Source: Pseudonocardiales bacterium (GTDB lineage Bacteria; Actinomycetota; Actinomycetes; Mycobacteriales; Pseudonocardiaceae). Taken from it: a stretch of DNA of 57,102 bases. The notes under the pieces were generated by a model that did not search any database, was not told where the DNA came from, and saw only the letters and a list, made by a program, of their open reading frames with translations. The stretch lies in contig JAFAWY010000094.1 in the NCBI GenBank assembly GCA_019241525.1, positions 1 through 57,102 on the forward strand, read 5' to 3'. Shown here piece by piece: positions 25,487 through 33,859 of this stretch; the stretch's first letter is position 1, and each line of letters begins with the position of its first letter. Made by a program: the position numbers and the translations under genes.

Positions 25487-26683
25487 TTAGCGAGTGATAC
25501 CGGTGTGTCCCAACGAGTAGCGTCCGGGTTGGGGCCAAACGATCAGTCCATGCGGGCCGCTAGCCACCGGGATCTTCCGGATCAGCGCGCCATTGACGGT
25601 GGACAGTACGTAGACGGCGTTGTCGTAGCGGCCAGACAGCCACAACTGGGTGCCATCGGCGGTGAGATTGCCCATGTCGGGGCTGCCGCCGCCGGGGATG
25701 TGCCACTTGGTGACCGGCTCGGCGGTGTCAGCATCGAGCACACTGACGCTGCCTTCTCCCCGGTTGGAAACGAACAGCCGCTCGGCGTCGCGGGACAGGT
25801 AGAGCCCATGCGCGCAGCGGCCGGTCGGGATGAATCGCTGTACTGCCGTCGCGGCACGGTCAAGCACCCATACCCCGCCAGCGTCGCAGTCGGCCACGTA
25901 ATAAGCCGAGCCGTCCGGAGCAAGCTTGACGTCTTGCGGGCCCATGTGGGTATGCCGGGCCGGTAGCGGAATGATCCGCAGCAGCTGATGGGAGGCGACA
26001 TCCACTACGGCGACCGCTCCAGCGAATTCGCAGCTGAACACGGCGGTGCGACCGTCAGCAGAGAAGTCGGCATGATTGATGCCGGCACAGGCCGGGGCCG
26101 GCGTGACGTCGCGCTGGGCCCAGGTATGCGGGTCGTACCAGACCAGCTCGCGGCGAGCCTCGGCCACCGAGATCGCGTACTTCCCGTCCGGGCTGAAGTA
26201 CATGTTGTATGGGTCGATCACCGGGATCTGCTGGCCGGGTAGCCCAGTTCTCGGGTCGAAAGCCAACAGGTGATTGTCCCGGGAATCGGTGACGTAGAGC
26301 GTCCGCATGTCGTAAGAAGACACGACATGCTGCGGCTGCCGCCCCGCCGGGTAGCGACCTACCACGGTGAACGTGGCCGGATCGATCACCCATACCTGGC
26401 CGGAGTTGGTATGGGGCACGTAGACCAGTGGCCGGTCCTCCCGCACGACGGGGGACAGCATCCCTGCGCCCGCGGCGGCGTAGACGTTGTGTGGATCAAC
26501 AACGACCGGCATGTCTGGCAGCACGTGCACGGCGGATCCGGGCGGTGCACCACGCGGTTGCTCTGGGATGCCAGGTCGATGCACCGGCGTGCCGGAGCGC
26601 GGGGTGGGGTTGAGCCCGCCCAGGGCCGCCAGCACCGCGAGCATGAGTAGCGCGAGCAGCAGCAAAGGTTTACGTCGTGGCAT
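25487..26683 (-). CDS. Exported YVTN-type beta-propeller protein
   Basis: A 398-residue protein with an N-terminal membrane or signal helix ('PLLLLALLMLAVLAALGGL') followed by a seven-bladed beta-propeller of the YncE/lactonase-like type. Blade repeats include 'VYVPHTNSGQVWVIDPATFT', 'LYVTDSRDNHLLAFDPRTG', 'YYVADCDAGGVWVLDRAATA' and 'LFVSNRGEGSVSVLDADTAE'. No catalytic set is evident. Such proteins often bind metal, cofactors or partner proteins at the cell surface. It is a single-gene unit upstream of the GNAT gene, 77 bases apart. Confidence 0.85.
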   Translation of the reverse strand: MPRRKPLLLLALLMLAVLAALGGLNPTPRSGTPVHRPGIPEQPRGAPPGSAVHVLPDMPVVVDPHNVYAAAGAGMLSPVVREDRPLVYVPHTNSGQVWVIDPATFTVVGRYPAGRQPQHVVSSYDMRTLYVTDSRDNHLLAFDPRTGLPGQQIPVIDPYNMYFSPDGKYAISVAEARRELVWYDPHTWAQRDVTPAPACAGINHADFSADGRTAVFSCEFAGAVAVVDVASHQLLRIIPLPARHTHMGPQDVKLAPDGSAYYVADCDAGGVWVLDRAATAVQRFIPTGRCAHGLYLSRDAERLFVSNRGEGSVSVLDADTAEPVTKWHIPGGGSPDMGNLTADGTQLWLSGRYDNAVYVLSTVNGALIRKIPVASGPHGLIVWPQPGRYSLGHTGITR

Positions 26684-26933
26684 GGCTCAGCCCAGTGCGT
26701 CCGAGCTGGTCATCCGGGGCTGCCGTCGCGATATTCCAAGCATTCCCACCGCGCCTCACTCGGGGATTGTGCATCACACAGCATGCCGCAGACCTGACAT
26801 CTCAAGCTCAACTCGTGGAATGACGTTTCGCTTCTTCCGACTCCGGCCGGCGATCAATGTTCACTCGATCGAGTATTCTCGGATTTGCTCCTGGAGCCCC
26901 GTCTTTGTCAGGCCTCCACGCGACAATCGGGGC

Positions 26934-27231
26934 ATGCCCATTGCGCTGCGCGAGCCCACACAAACGATATCCAGGGGTCTTGACATTGCGCACGAAATGC
27001 TACACGCCCTTGACGATGAGGGCATTACCCAGGCATTGCGGAACATCGAGGCACTATCTCACAAGACGTATTCGGTGATGCTGGAGCTGGTCACAGAGCA
27101 CATTACCGCCACGTTGGGTTCCGACGAGCCTAAAACACGCGGGCACGGGCTCGATCGCCGATCAGGGCGGCGATGCGGGCGGCGTCGGCGTCACCACGCG
27201 GCGCACGGGCAAAGGGGGAGCACCAAAGTAA
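26934..27231 (+). pseudogene. Small helical protein gene with apparent frameshift
   Basis: An ATG at 26934 opens a frame with a credible helical start ('ISRGLDIAHEMLHALDDE', then 'NIEALSHKTYSVMLELVTEH'). Around 27125-27135 the codon quality drops: the same frame becomes Arg-rich with poor third-position GC. The adjacent frame instead reads 'AGTGSIADQGGDAGGVGVTT' with good third-position GC, up to a stop at 27229-27231. This suggests a one-base indel. Without correction, the first frame continues open into the NTF2-like gene downstream, which I take as accidental. The function is unknown. Confidence 0.45.
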
Positions 27232-27284
27232 GTGTGCCGAACGTTTCGGGCCACGCCGAAGAAAACCGGCGGCAGACTGGCGTC

Positions 27285-27746
27285 ATGAACGTGACGGGAC
27301 AGGACAACGGATCGGCAACCAATGCTTCGCGAGCCGAGATCGAGGCGGTGATGCACGCCTGGGAACAGGCCTTGGCCGCTCACGATCTAGAGGGTCTACT
27401 GGCCTGCTATGCGCCCGAAGCGACGTTGGAAAGCCCGGTGGTGGCCCACATCACCGGCGGCCCGGGCATCTGCCGGGGGCACGACGAGCTACGACCGTTT
27501 CTGGCTGAGGTCGTGGCTCGCACTCCTGAGCTGCGCACCTATCACCGGGCGGGGTTCTTCACCGACGGAAGGCGAGCGACCTGGGAGTACCCACGCGCCA
27601 CCCCGGATGGCGAGCAGATGGACTTCGTCGAGGTCATGGAGATCGAAGACGGGCTCATCCAGGCCCACCGGGTCTACTGGGGCTGGCGAGGTGTCGATGT
27701 GCTGATCAACGACCAGTATCACCGAGACGAAAGGCCGTGCCGGTGA
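27285..27746 (+). CDS. NTF2-like / SnoaL-fold protein
   Basis: A 153-residue cone-shaped alpha+beta-barrel protein of the nuclear-transport-factor-2-like superfamily. 'AVMHAWEQALAAHDLEGLLA' and 'CYAPEATLESPVVAHITGGP' are the usual opening, followed by 'CRGHDELRPFLAEVV' and the closing strands 'DFVEVMEIEDGLIQAHRVYW'. Members bind or isomerise small hydrophobic molecules. The ATG at 27285 is chosen from domain boundaries, since the upstream ribosome-binding site is weak. The frame is open upstream to the preceding helical gene. Confidence 0.75.
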   Translation: MNVTGQDNGSATNASRAEIEAVMHAWEQALAAHDLEGLLACYAPEATLESPVVAHITGGPGICRGHDELRPFLAEVVARTPELRTYHRAGFFTDGRRATWEYPRATPDGEQMDFVEVMEIEDGLIQAHRVYWGWRGVDVLINDQYHRDERPCR

Positions 27747-27949
27747 ACGACCGGTCCACAGGATCCGGGATTGTCGATACGGATGAGGCGGCTATGGCCG
27801 CTTCGGTGTGTACCTCGATAACGAGGACTGCCGGCTGATCGCGCTGCGGCGCGGCAACCGGTGACGGTGCCGAATCTGGGCAGGTTCCTGGTCAGCTCGT
27901 GATCTCGAGGTATTCCGGCAGGTCGATGGGCCGGCGTGGATTGGTTGCG

Positions 27950-29008
27950 CTAGACCCGGACGGGCATGAGCAGTGACAGCGAGCGGGGCGAGCGGACGAC
28001 TACGGGTGTGACCGGCCCGTCGAGGGAGAGCATGAGTTGATCCTCACCACCGGCATCGATGGCTTCGAGCAGGAATTCCCGGTTGACGCCGACGCCGAGA
28101 CCCACACCGTCGTCCTGCGAGGCCACGGTGAGGTGGCCGTCCTCGGTCATGGCAAGCACAACGACTTCAAAGATGACCCCGTCGGTATCCCTGTGCATGG
28201 TCTGTCGCGCTGGTGCGGCCAGCGCCGAACGCAGCTGGCGGGTGATCGGGAAGGCAGCGGGCGTGTTCGGGTCGGGCAGGAGCCGGCGGTATTCGGGGTA
28301 GGTATCACCGATCAGCTCGCCCTCGACGTTGCGCACTGCTCCTGCGTAGGCGGTCACCATTTCCGCAGTGAACGTAAGGTGCACAGAGTGGTCTCCCAGG
28401 GCGGCGAGAGTGTCAGCGAGCTGCGCGGGCACCACGGCGGAGCGCTCCGGTCCGTCGAGGACTTCCACGGGGACGCTGGCCACCGCGAGCCGGTAGCGGT
28501 CAGTTGCCACGAGGGTCACGGCCTCGGCCGTGATGTCGAACAGCACGCCGCGCAGCGGGGGAACCTCGGCATCACTTCCGGTCGCGAACCGGACAGCATG
28601 TAGCGCGGTGGCGAGGTTCATACCGGCAACGGTCAAGGTGGTCGCGGTGGTTGGAACCATGGATAACTCCTGGCTATCGAGAAGATCCTGAATCGTGGAG
28701 AGCTCACGTCGGGCCTTGGTCAGCCCTTGCTCAAGGGTGGCCAGGTGAGCGCACAACAGATCCTGGACGCGGTCGGGATCATGCCGATGGGCTAGAACCT
28801 GGCGGACGTCAGCCAGCGGCATGCTTATCCGGCGCAGCCGCGCGACAAGCCGCGCAACCTTGACCTGCTCAGCCACATACAGCCGGTAACCGGTGCGCAC
28901 ATCCACAGCTGCCGGGCTGAGTACGGCGGCAGTGTCGTAGAACCGCAACGCGCTGACCGTGAGCCCGCTGGCCCGAGCCAGCTGCCCGATGCCGAGCAAA
29001 TCTTCCAT
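27950..29008 (-). CDS. MerR-family regulator fused to beta sliding clamp domains II-III
   Basis: A 352-residue fusion. Residues 1-70 are a MerR winged helix ('LLGIGQLARASGLTVSALRF', then 'TGYRLYVAEQVKVARL'), and 71-115 form its coiled coil. From about 118 to the end it reads like the second and third domains of DnaN. The clamp cleft motif is present as 'VTLVATDRYRLAV' (about 160-174). The domain linker is 'YPEYRRLLPD', and the extreme C-terminus 'SLLMPVRV' matches the canonical VMPMRL tail. Clamp domain I is absent, so a ring cannot form in the usual way. Start: ATG at 29008, or TTG at 29047. It is divergent from a PadR-exporter unit. Confidence 0.85.
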   Translation of the reverse strand: MEDLLGIGQLARASGLTVSALRFYDTAAVLSPAAVDVRTGYRLYVAEQVKVARLVARLRRISMPLADVRQVLAHRHDPDRVQDLLCAHLATLEQGLTKARRELSTIQDLLDSQELSMVPTTATTLTVAGMNLATALHAVRFATGSDAEVPPLRGVLFDITAEAVTLVATDRYRLAVASVPVEVLDGPERSAVVPAQLADTLAALGDHSVHLTFTAEMVTAYAGAVRNVEGELIGDTYPEYRRLLPDPNTPAAFPITRQLRSALAAPARQTMHRDTDGVIFEVVVLAMTEDGHLTVASQDDGVGLGVGVNREFLLEAIDAGGEDQLMLSLDGPVTPVVVRSPRSLSLLMPVRV

Positions 29009-29398
29009 GAGGATGGAGCATGGTGCCTCAAGCTGGTCGAGGGTCAAGCGACGCCGCGCTGACGATCACCCTTGCCGCTGACAGCTCAACATCGACTCCT
29101 CAAGCGATACCGGCGACGTGCGCTCTGACCGTGTCGGGCATTTGTGCTGGTCCTGAGGTGACTCGAAGGCGCGGATTTCGGGTACGGGGTGGAAGTCCTG
29201 CGCTCCACCGGCGTGGCCGCAGGTAGCGGATCACAGGCATGGCTTTAGGGATTGGGCGGAGTCTGAGTATGACCCGGTAATGCGATGCGCTGCGGGTGAA
29301 GCGGCGCAGGACCCCATCGACGGATGCGGTGACGCATCGCACACCTGCGTGATCACGATAGCTGCTCCATGAAGAGTGTAGGCAGGTAAGGAGAAGCC
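29009..29398. other. Intergenic region between the MerR-clamp gene and the efflux locus
   Basis: About 390 bases with no convincing gene on either strand. It must contain the promoters for the leftward MerR-clamp gene and the rightward efflux unit. I could not identify a clear MerR-type 19-20-bp spacer promoter by eye. Confidence 0.5.
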
Positions 29399-29467
29399 AT
29401 GGACACTGATCACGACCATCTACTTGGTGACCACTGCCGTGCTGCCCGTCGTGTTGCCAGTCGGTAA
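29399..29467 (+). CDS. Possible leader peptide upstream of the efflux locus
   Basis: A 22-codon open frame, 'MDTDHDHLLGDHC...', preceded by a near-perfect ribosome-binding site (AAGGAG, 5 bases from the ATG). It lies 80 bases before the PadR-like gene. It is rich in Asp, His and Arg and matches no family I know. A regulatory leader is possible; a chance frame, or the decayed start of a longer membrane protein gene in another frame, is the alternative. Confidence 0.3.
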   Translation: MDTDHDHLLGDHCRAARRVASR

Positions 29468-29547
29468 CGCCACCACCCGCACTTCACCGTTGGGTCGGCG
29501 GTGAAAGAACGTGCGGTAGTCATCCTCACCGCGGGAGACGTGGGCGA

Positions 29548-29760
29548 GTGCAACGTGGAGATGTGCGCACTTCGTTGCTGTTGTTGCTTGCCGAACAGTC
29601 CATGCACGGCTACCGGCTCATGCCGGCCATTACGGAGCAAACCTCCGGTACTTGGCAACTCAGCCCAGGCGCGATCTATCTGACTTTGAACCAACTCGAC
29701 GAGGAATGCCTCATCGACCCGCAGATCCTCGCCGAACCCCCGGGGCCTGTTTGGCAGTGA
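29548..29760 (+). pseudogene. PadR-family regulator, N-terminal HTH only (frameshifted)
   Basis: A 70-residue frame holding the PadR winged helix: 'RTSLLLLLAEQSMHGYRLMP' followed by 'TWQLSPGAIYLTLNQLDEEC'. It stops shortly after the wing, while intact PadR proteins run to 100-190 residues. A PadR-like continuation ('LAVTEHDRGIDAQPVSR') appears in the next frame, which is the frame of the exporter. The switch lies near the CCCCCGGGG run at 29739-29747, suggesting a one-base change. The GTG start at 29548 has GGGAGA about 12 bases upstream. As read, the stop overlaps a GTG of the exporter as GTGA. Confidence 0.65.
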
Positions 29761-31361
29761 CCGAACACGACCGCGGTATCGACGCCCAGCCCGTCTCCCG
29801 CGCCTGTCCAGAGGATGGTGGTCTCATCTCACGCCGCAGCGTCCTGGCCAATCACCTCGCGCGCGTTGTCAACCAGCTTTTCTGCCAGGCCCCACGGCAG
29901 CTGCCTTCCCGCCTGAATCCCAAGATCACGGTCAGCGTTGTCTTCACCGTGGCAATGTTCATGACCATCATGGACAGCACCATCATCAACGTGGCGCTGC
30001 CCACGCTGGCCAGCGAGTTTCATGTCAAGCCCGACCATATTGACAGCGTCGTCGTCGGCTTTTTGGTCAGCCTGGCGGTGGTCATCCCCGCATCCGGATG
30101 GCTCGGTGACCGGTTCGGGACCAAACCTGTCTTCCTGATCGCGCTCGTACTGTTCACCGGAGCATTAGCCCTGTGTGGAACAGCGCAAAACCTGGCGCAG
30201 CTGGTGACCTACCGCATCCTGCAGGGCACCGGTGGGGGGATGCTCACGCCGGTCGGGATGGCGATGCTGTTTCGCACATTCCCACCGGCTGACCGGGCAC
30301 GCGCATCACGGAGCCTGGTTGTACCCACCGCCCTGGCGCCTGCTGCCGGCCCAGTGATCGGCGGCCTGCTCGTCACCGACGTGTCGTGGCGCTGGGCGTT
30401 TTACGTCAACGTCCCCATCGGGCTGGCGGCATTGATCTTCGGTTCGCTATTCCTGCCGAACCAGCGCCAACCCACGCCGGGTGCCCTGGACGTCCCCGGA
30501 TTTGTTCTCTCCGGGCTGGGCTTCGCCGCGTTGATGTACACGCTGTCCGAGGGGTCCAGTCGGGGCTGGACTTCACCGATGATCATCGGCTTCGGCGTGG
30601 CCGGCCTTGCGCTGCTCGCGCTGTTCATCAGCATCGAGATGCGATCACCAACCCCCCTGGTAGACCTCAGACTCTTTGGTGACAGCTTGTTCCGCTCGAT
30701 GACCGTGGTCATCTTCCTGGGCACGGCGGCGTTTTTGGGCACGCTGTATCTCGTCGCGTTGTTTTTCCAGTCTGGCCTTGGCCTGTCCGCGCTCGGTTCC
30801 GGGCTCAGCACCTTCCCGGAAGCCCTTGGCGTCATGGCCGGCACGCAGCTCGCCATGCGTATCTACCCCAAGCTCGGCCCCCGGCGACTCGTCATCGGTG
30901 GCCTGGCCGGCGTCGCCACCAGCATCAGCCTCATGACGCTGGTCGGCTTCTCCACCAACCTATGGTGGGTCCGGGCGATCATGCTGCTATTGGGTGTAGC
31001 GATGGCACACGTGTTCGCTCCCTCGCAGGCCGCCGCCTTCGCCACCATCACCTCAGCGGCAACGGGACGTGCCTCCACCCTGTTCAACGCCTCACGCCAA
31101 CTCGGCAGTGCAGTCGGAATCGCCACGCTCACCACGGTCATCGCCAGTATCGGGACCACCCACCAGATCGCGGGCCACCTCACCCCGCAGCTTTCGGCAT
31201 ACCACTGGGCGTTTGTCACCGCAGCGGCCGTCGCGTTGCTCGCAGCAGCCCTGGCCTTCACCATCGACGACAAAGCCGCCGCGCCCACCATGCGCGCCCG
31301 GACCGGCCAGCAGCACCTCGCGCAGGCCGCAGCGGGGCCGACCCACACCACCGTCAGCTGA
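29757..31361 (+). CDS. DHA2-family (EmrB/QacA-like) drug efflux transporter
   Basis: A proton-driven multidrug exporter of the major facilitator superfamily with about 14 membrane helices. Helix 1 has 'FMTIMDSTIINVALPTLA' (motif D1); the loop 2-3 motif is 'SGWLGDRFGTKPVFLIALVL'. Motif C-like 'APAAGPVIGGLLVTDVSWRW' follows, with 'RILQGTGGGMLTPVGMAM' before it. The best formal start is the GTG at 29757, which overlaps the PadR stop by 4 bases. The first 45 residues look like leftover PadR sequence and the true start may be later. It is divergent from the MerR-clamp regulator, which may control it (inference). Confidence 0.92.
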   Translation: MTEHDRGIDAQPVSRACPEDGGLISRRSVLANHLARVVNQLFCQAPRQLPSRLNPKITVSVVFTVAMFMTIMDSTIINVALPTLASEFHVKPDHIDSVVVGFLVSLAVVIPASGWLGDRFGTKPVFLIALVLFTGALALCGTAQNLAQLVTYRILQGTGGGMLTPVGMAMLFRTFPPADRARASRSLVVPTALAPAAGPVIGGLLVTDVSWRWAFYVNVPIGLAALIFGSLFLPNQRQPTPGALDVPGFVLSGLGFAALMYTLSEGSSRGWTSPMIIGFGVAGLALLALFISIEMRSPTPLVDLRLFGDSLFRSMTVVIFLGTAAFLGTLYLVALFFQSGLGLSALGSGLSTFPEALGVMAGTQLAMRIYPKLGPRRLVIGGLAGVATSISLMTLVGFSTNLWWVRAIMLLLGVAMAHVFAPSQAAAFATITSAATGRASTLFNASRQLGSAVGIATLTTVIASIGTTHQIAGHLTPQLSAYHWAFVTAAAVALLAAALAFTIDDKAAAPTMRARTGQQHLAQAAAGPTHTTVS

Positions 31362-31747
31362 CGGGTGTGATCCGTCCCAGCGCGCTATGACCTGATCGGC
31401 CCGGTTATCGGTCGGAGGAGCTTGGACTGTTGTTGTGCTGGGCCATGCCAGTCATCCCCCGAGGCAACCCGACGCCGAACGATGATGATTGGCGGAGAAT
31501 GCCGCGTTGACGAATTGGCCGGGGACGCCGGGGGTGGGGTGCTGTTGATCACGATGGGTCGATATAGCCGTTGCCCCCGCCGGCTTCTCCGCCGCCACCG
31601 AAGTAGCCCCCGCCACTGGCCGCGCCGCGCACGATCCGCGCGCTCAATCAGCGATTATGCTGGCCACCTCTGTGCGCCTCGAAGTCTGCTTGCAAGTGTC
31701 GGTCAGCGGCGGCAACCTGCTCTCTGGGCATCAAGTAAGGGGGCAGT
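31362..31747. other. Intergenic region with a glycine-rich remnant
   Basis: No intact gene is seen. On the minus strand, 31640 to 31549 reads as a glycine-rich tail ('GGGYFGGGGEAGGGNGYIDP' and a stop) without a start codon, probably a gene remnant. The promoter of the M23 lipoprotein gene should lie in the right half. Confidence 0.35.
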
Positions 31748-33049
31748 ATGCGGCGACTCGGGTTCTTAATTGTGTTGTCCGTGCTGGTCGTTGGCTGTAG
31801 CTCAGCTCCCGCCAACACGCCCATGACAGGCGCCGCCGTCGCTGGCGACTCTCCCTTCGATGCGCCGCCGGCTGGGATTACCGTCAAGGACGCCTATACC
31901 CCGGTGTTGGTGCAGGTGAACAACCCGCCAACAGTTCCGGTCGCCGGGACCGATGGCAGGTTCCACGTTGCCTACAACTTGTTGTTGCAGAACGCTTCTC
32001 AAGTCCCGGCGACCATCCGCAAGCTCGACGTCGTCGATGCCACCAACACCAGCAAGGTCCTTGCCACGTTCAGTGACAAGCAACTGGTGGACCCCGCGTG
32101 CAGTTTCGGTGACTGCAACCGTTTGCGCGCCCTTCCTGCCACGTCGATAGCAGACATGGTGATCCCGGCCCAGCAGGCGCGGGTGTTGTTCGTGGACTAC
32201 TCCTTCGGCTCTCTTGGCGAGGCGCCGAAGTACGTGATGCATCACCTGTTCTTCGACGGGGCAGTCAGCCCGGTGACGACGACCCCGGGTCCGGTGGACT
32301 ACACCGTGACGCCCTACCGCATCTCAGCCAGCGGTCCGATCACCATCGGTCCACCCCTGAAGGGCAACAACTGGGTCGCGCTCAATGGGTGCTGTGAACC
32401 AGGCTGGCCCCATCGAAGCTCGCCAGTGGCGATGGACGGCAACCTCGTCGGCAGCCAGTTGTTCGCCATCGACTGGAAACAGACCAACAACCAAGGTGCC
32501 TTCTACACCGGGGACAAGACCAAAAACGAGAGCTATGTGGACTACGGATCGGAGGTCCTTGCCGTCGCCGACGGCACGGTGACCAGCATCCTGGATGGGC
32601 AGGACGCCAACGCTCCAGGGGTGCTACCGGCCAACGATCCGGTGCTCGGGCCGAAATTGACCGTGGAGAACGTAGAGGGCAATCACATTGTGCTCGATAT
32701 CGGCAACGGCGCTTATGCCTTCTACGCGCATCTGCTCAAGGGCAGCCTGCGGGTCAAGCTAGGTGACAAGGTCACCAAGGGCCAGGTGGTCGCCAAGCTG
32801 GGCAACACCGGCAACGCGAACGCATCACACCTGCATCTCCAGATCATGAACGGTCCGTCGGCCATCGCCAGCCCCAGCATCCCGTATGTGATCGACTCCT
32901 TTGATTATCAGGGCCAGATCTCTCCCCAAAGGTTCTACGAGGCCGATAACTACCTCACCGGAAACTTCTTCGGGCCTGACCTTCACCGAACACCCCAGGC
33001 CCGCACCAACCAGCTGCCCATGGCGTGGGCGATCATCAACTTCCGATGA
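31748..33049 (+). CDS. M23-family metallopeptidase-like lipoprotein
   Basis: A 433-residue lipoprotein with lipobox 'VLVVGCSSAP' (Cys at 17). The middle (about 35-210) is a beta-rich region of unknown role. The C-terminal third is an M23 (LytM/peptidase M23) fold: 'QLFAIDWKQ' with the Asp metal ligand, 'YGSEVLAVADGTVTSI', 'HIVLDIGNGAYAFYAHLLKG', 'GDKVTKGQVVAKLGNTGNAN' and 'SHLHLQIMNG' with the second metal-binding HxH. The family cuts or binds wall peptide cross-links. Start: ATG after GGGGGC. No operon partner. Confidence 0.85.
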   Translation: MRRLGFLIVLSVLVVGCSSAPANTPMTGAAVAGDSPFDAPPAGITVKDAYTPVLVQVNNPPTVPVAGTDGRFHVAYNLLLQNASQVPATIRKLDVVDATNTSKVLATFSDKQLVDPACSFGDCNRLRALPATSIADMVIPAQQARVLFVDYSFGSLGEAPKYVMHHLFFDGAVSPVTTTPGPVDYTVTPYRISASGPITIGPPLKGNNWVALNGCCEPGWPHRSSPVAMDGNLVGSQLFAIDWKQTNNQGAFYTGDKTKNESYVDYGSEVLAVADGTVTSILDGQDANAPGVLPANDPVLGPKLTVENVEGNHIVLDIGNGAYAFYAHLLKGSLRVKLGDKVTKGQVVAKLGNTGNANASHLHLQIMNGPSAIASPSIPYVIDSFDYQGQISPQRFYEADNYLTGNFFGPDLHRTPQARTNQLPMAWAIINFR

Positions 33050-33480
33050 AGCCCGGATGTCCCGTCGGCCCAGCGCGACCGCCAGGGACTGGTGGTCATG
33101 CAATGACGCCGACCAGCTCCCACCGACCTGGCCCTGACCGCAGGCAATCCAACAAGAATCCTTGCTAGTTGTACCACCGAGGCTGCCCCGTGCAGCCTGG
33201 GTAACCATGGCGCGGTCAGCGGTTTGAGAGTGCGATCTTGCTGCTTCGGCCGCCTTTTCGACGGTCATGGCATGCTCCTCGGCATCGGCAGACAGTGCTG
33301 ACGGTGTGGCGCCAGAACACGCTCTGCGGTCGCCAGCACACGGCAATCATTCCGGTCAATCGCCGCCAGCGCCGTTACCGGACAAGAGCAGCCCAGCAAC
33401 ATACAGATACACGAGGCGCTGGGCATTTCCTTGACCACCGGCTGGGCGCGGAGTTACCAAACCCGCCTTCTGGCGGTTTG
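33050..33480. other. Intergenic region with a doubtful minus-strand frame
   Basis: A minus-strand ATG at 33268 has a good ribosome-binding site (GAGGAG) and a credible opening ('MTVEKAAEAARSHSQTADRA'). The frame then loses coding character and runs into the M23 gene until 32825. It may be the start of a truncated gene. Nothing else is evident. Confidence 0.35.
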
Positions 33481-33846
33481 ATGGGCGCCATGGACGATTC
33501 CGACCACAACACCCGGTCCAGCCTGCCCGCTGTGGTTGTCACGCGCCCAGTGATAAGGACGCGTCAGGTGGCGCAGCGACTCACTCGATGGCACTCCGGC
33601 GGCCTTCCCGAACGGCTGCGCCGCGGTAGCCAGCACCCCGCGGTGATCGGTTCCCTGGCCACCGCCGCCGGCCTGCTACTCCACGCCGGCTTGCGGTGGG
33701 CTTTGACCTCGCAGGGCCAGTCCACCGCGATTGGAGGATCCGGGCTCATCCCGACGCCCTCGACGATGAAACCCGGCGAATTGGTAGTGCAATTCAGCCG
33801 TACCGTCGTGGTTGAGACCTGGACTGTACGCAGCCGGCGGACCTAA
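33481..33846 (+). CDS. Hypothetical protein with one membrane helix
   Basis: A 121-residue open frame from the ATG at 33481 (a second ATG at 33490). It is Ser/Arg-rich at the N-terminus, and has one hydrophobic segment at about 58-75 ('PAVIGSLATAAGLLLHAGLRW') and a C-terminus ending 'VVVETWTVRSRRT'. No family is recognised. It converges with the histidine phosphatase gene with a 13-base gap. Clean hydrophobicity and closely spaced neighbours support a real gene. Confidence 0.5.
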   Translation: MGAMDDSDHNTRSSLPAVVVTRPVIRTRQVAQRLTRWHSGGLPERLRRGSQHPAVIGSLATAAGLLLHAGLRWALTSQGQSTAIGGSGLIPTPSTMKPGELVVQFSRTVVVETWTVRSRRT

Positions 33847-33859
33847 GGGCAGCTGGAAG

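Noticed and set aside
27747-27900. Short peptide-like stretch 'YGRFGVYLDNEDCRLIALRR'
   Set aside because: Reads like a gene tail but is preceded by a stop in the same frame within about 60 bases and has no start; too short to annotate.
32825-33268. Minus-strand frame from a good ribosome-binding site at 33268
   Set aside because: Only the first 30 residues look coding, and the rest lies antisense to the M23 gene; mentioned as part of the intergenic entry only.
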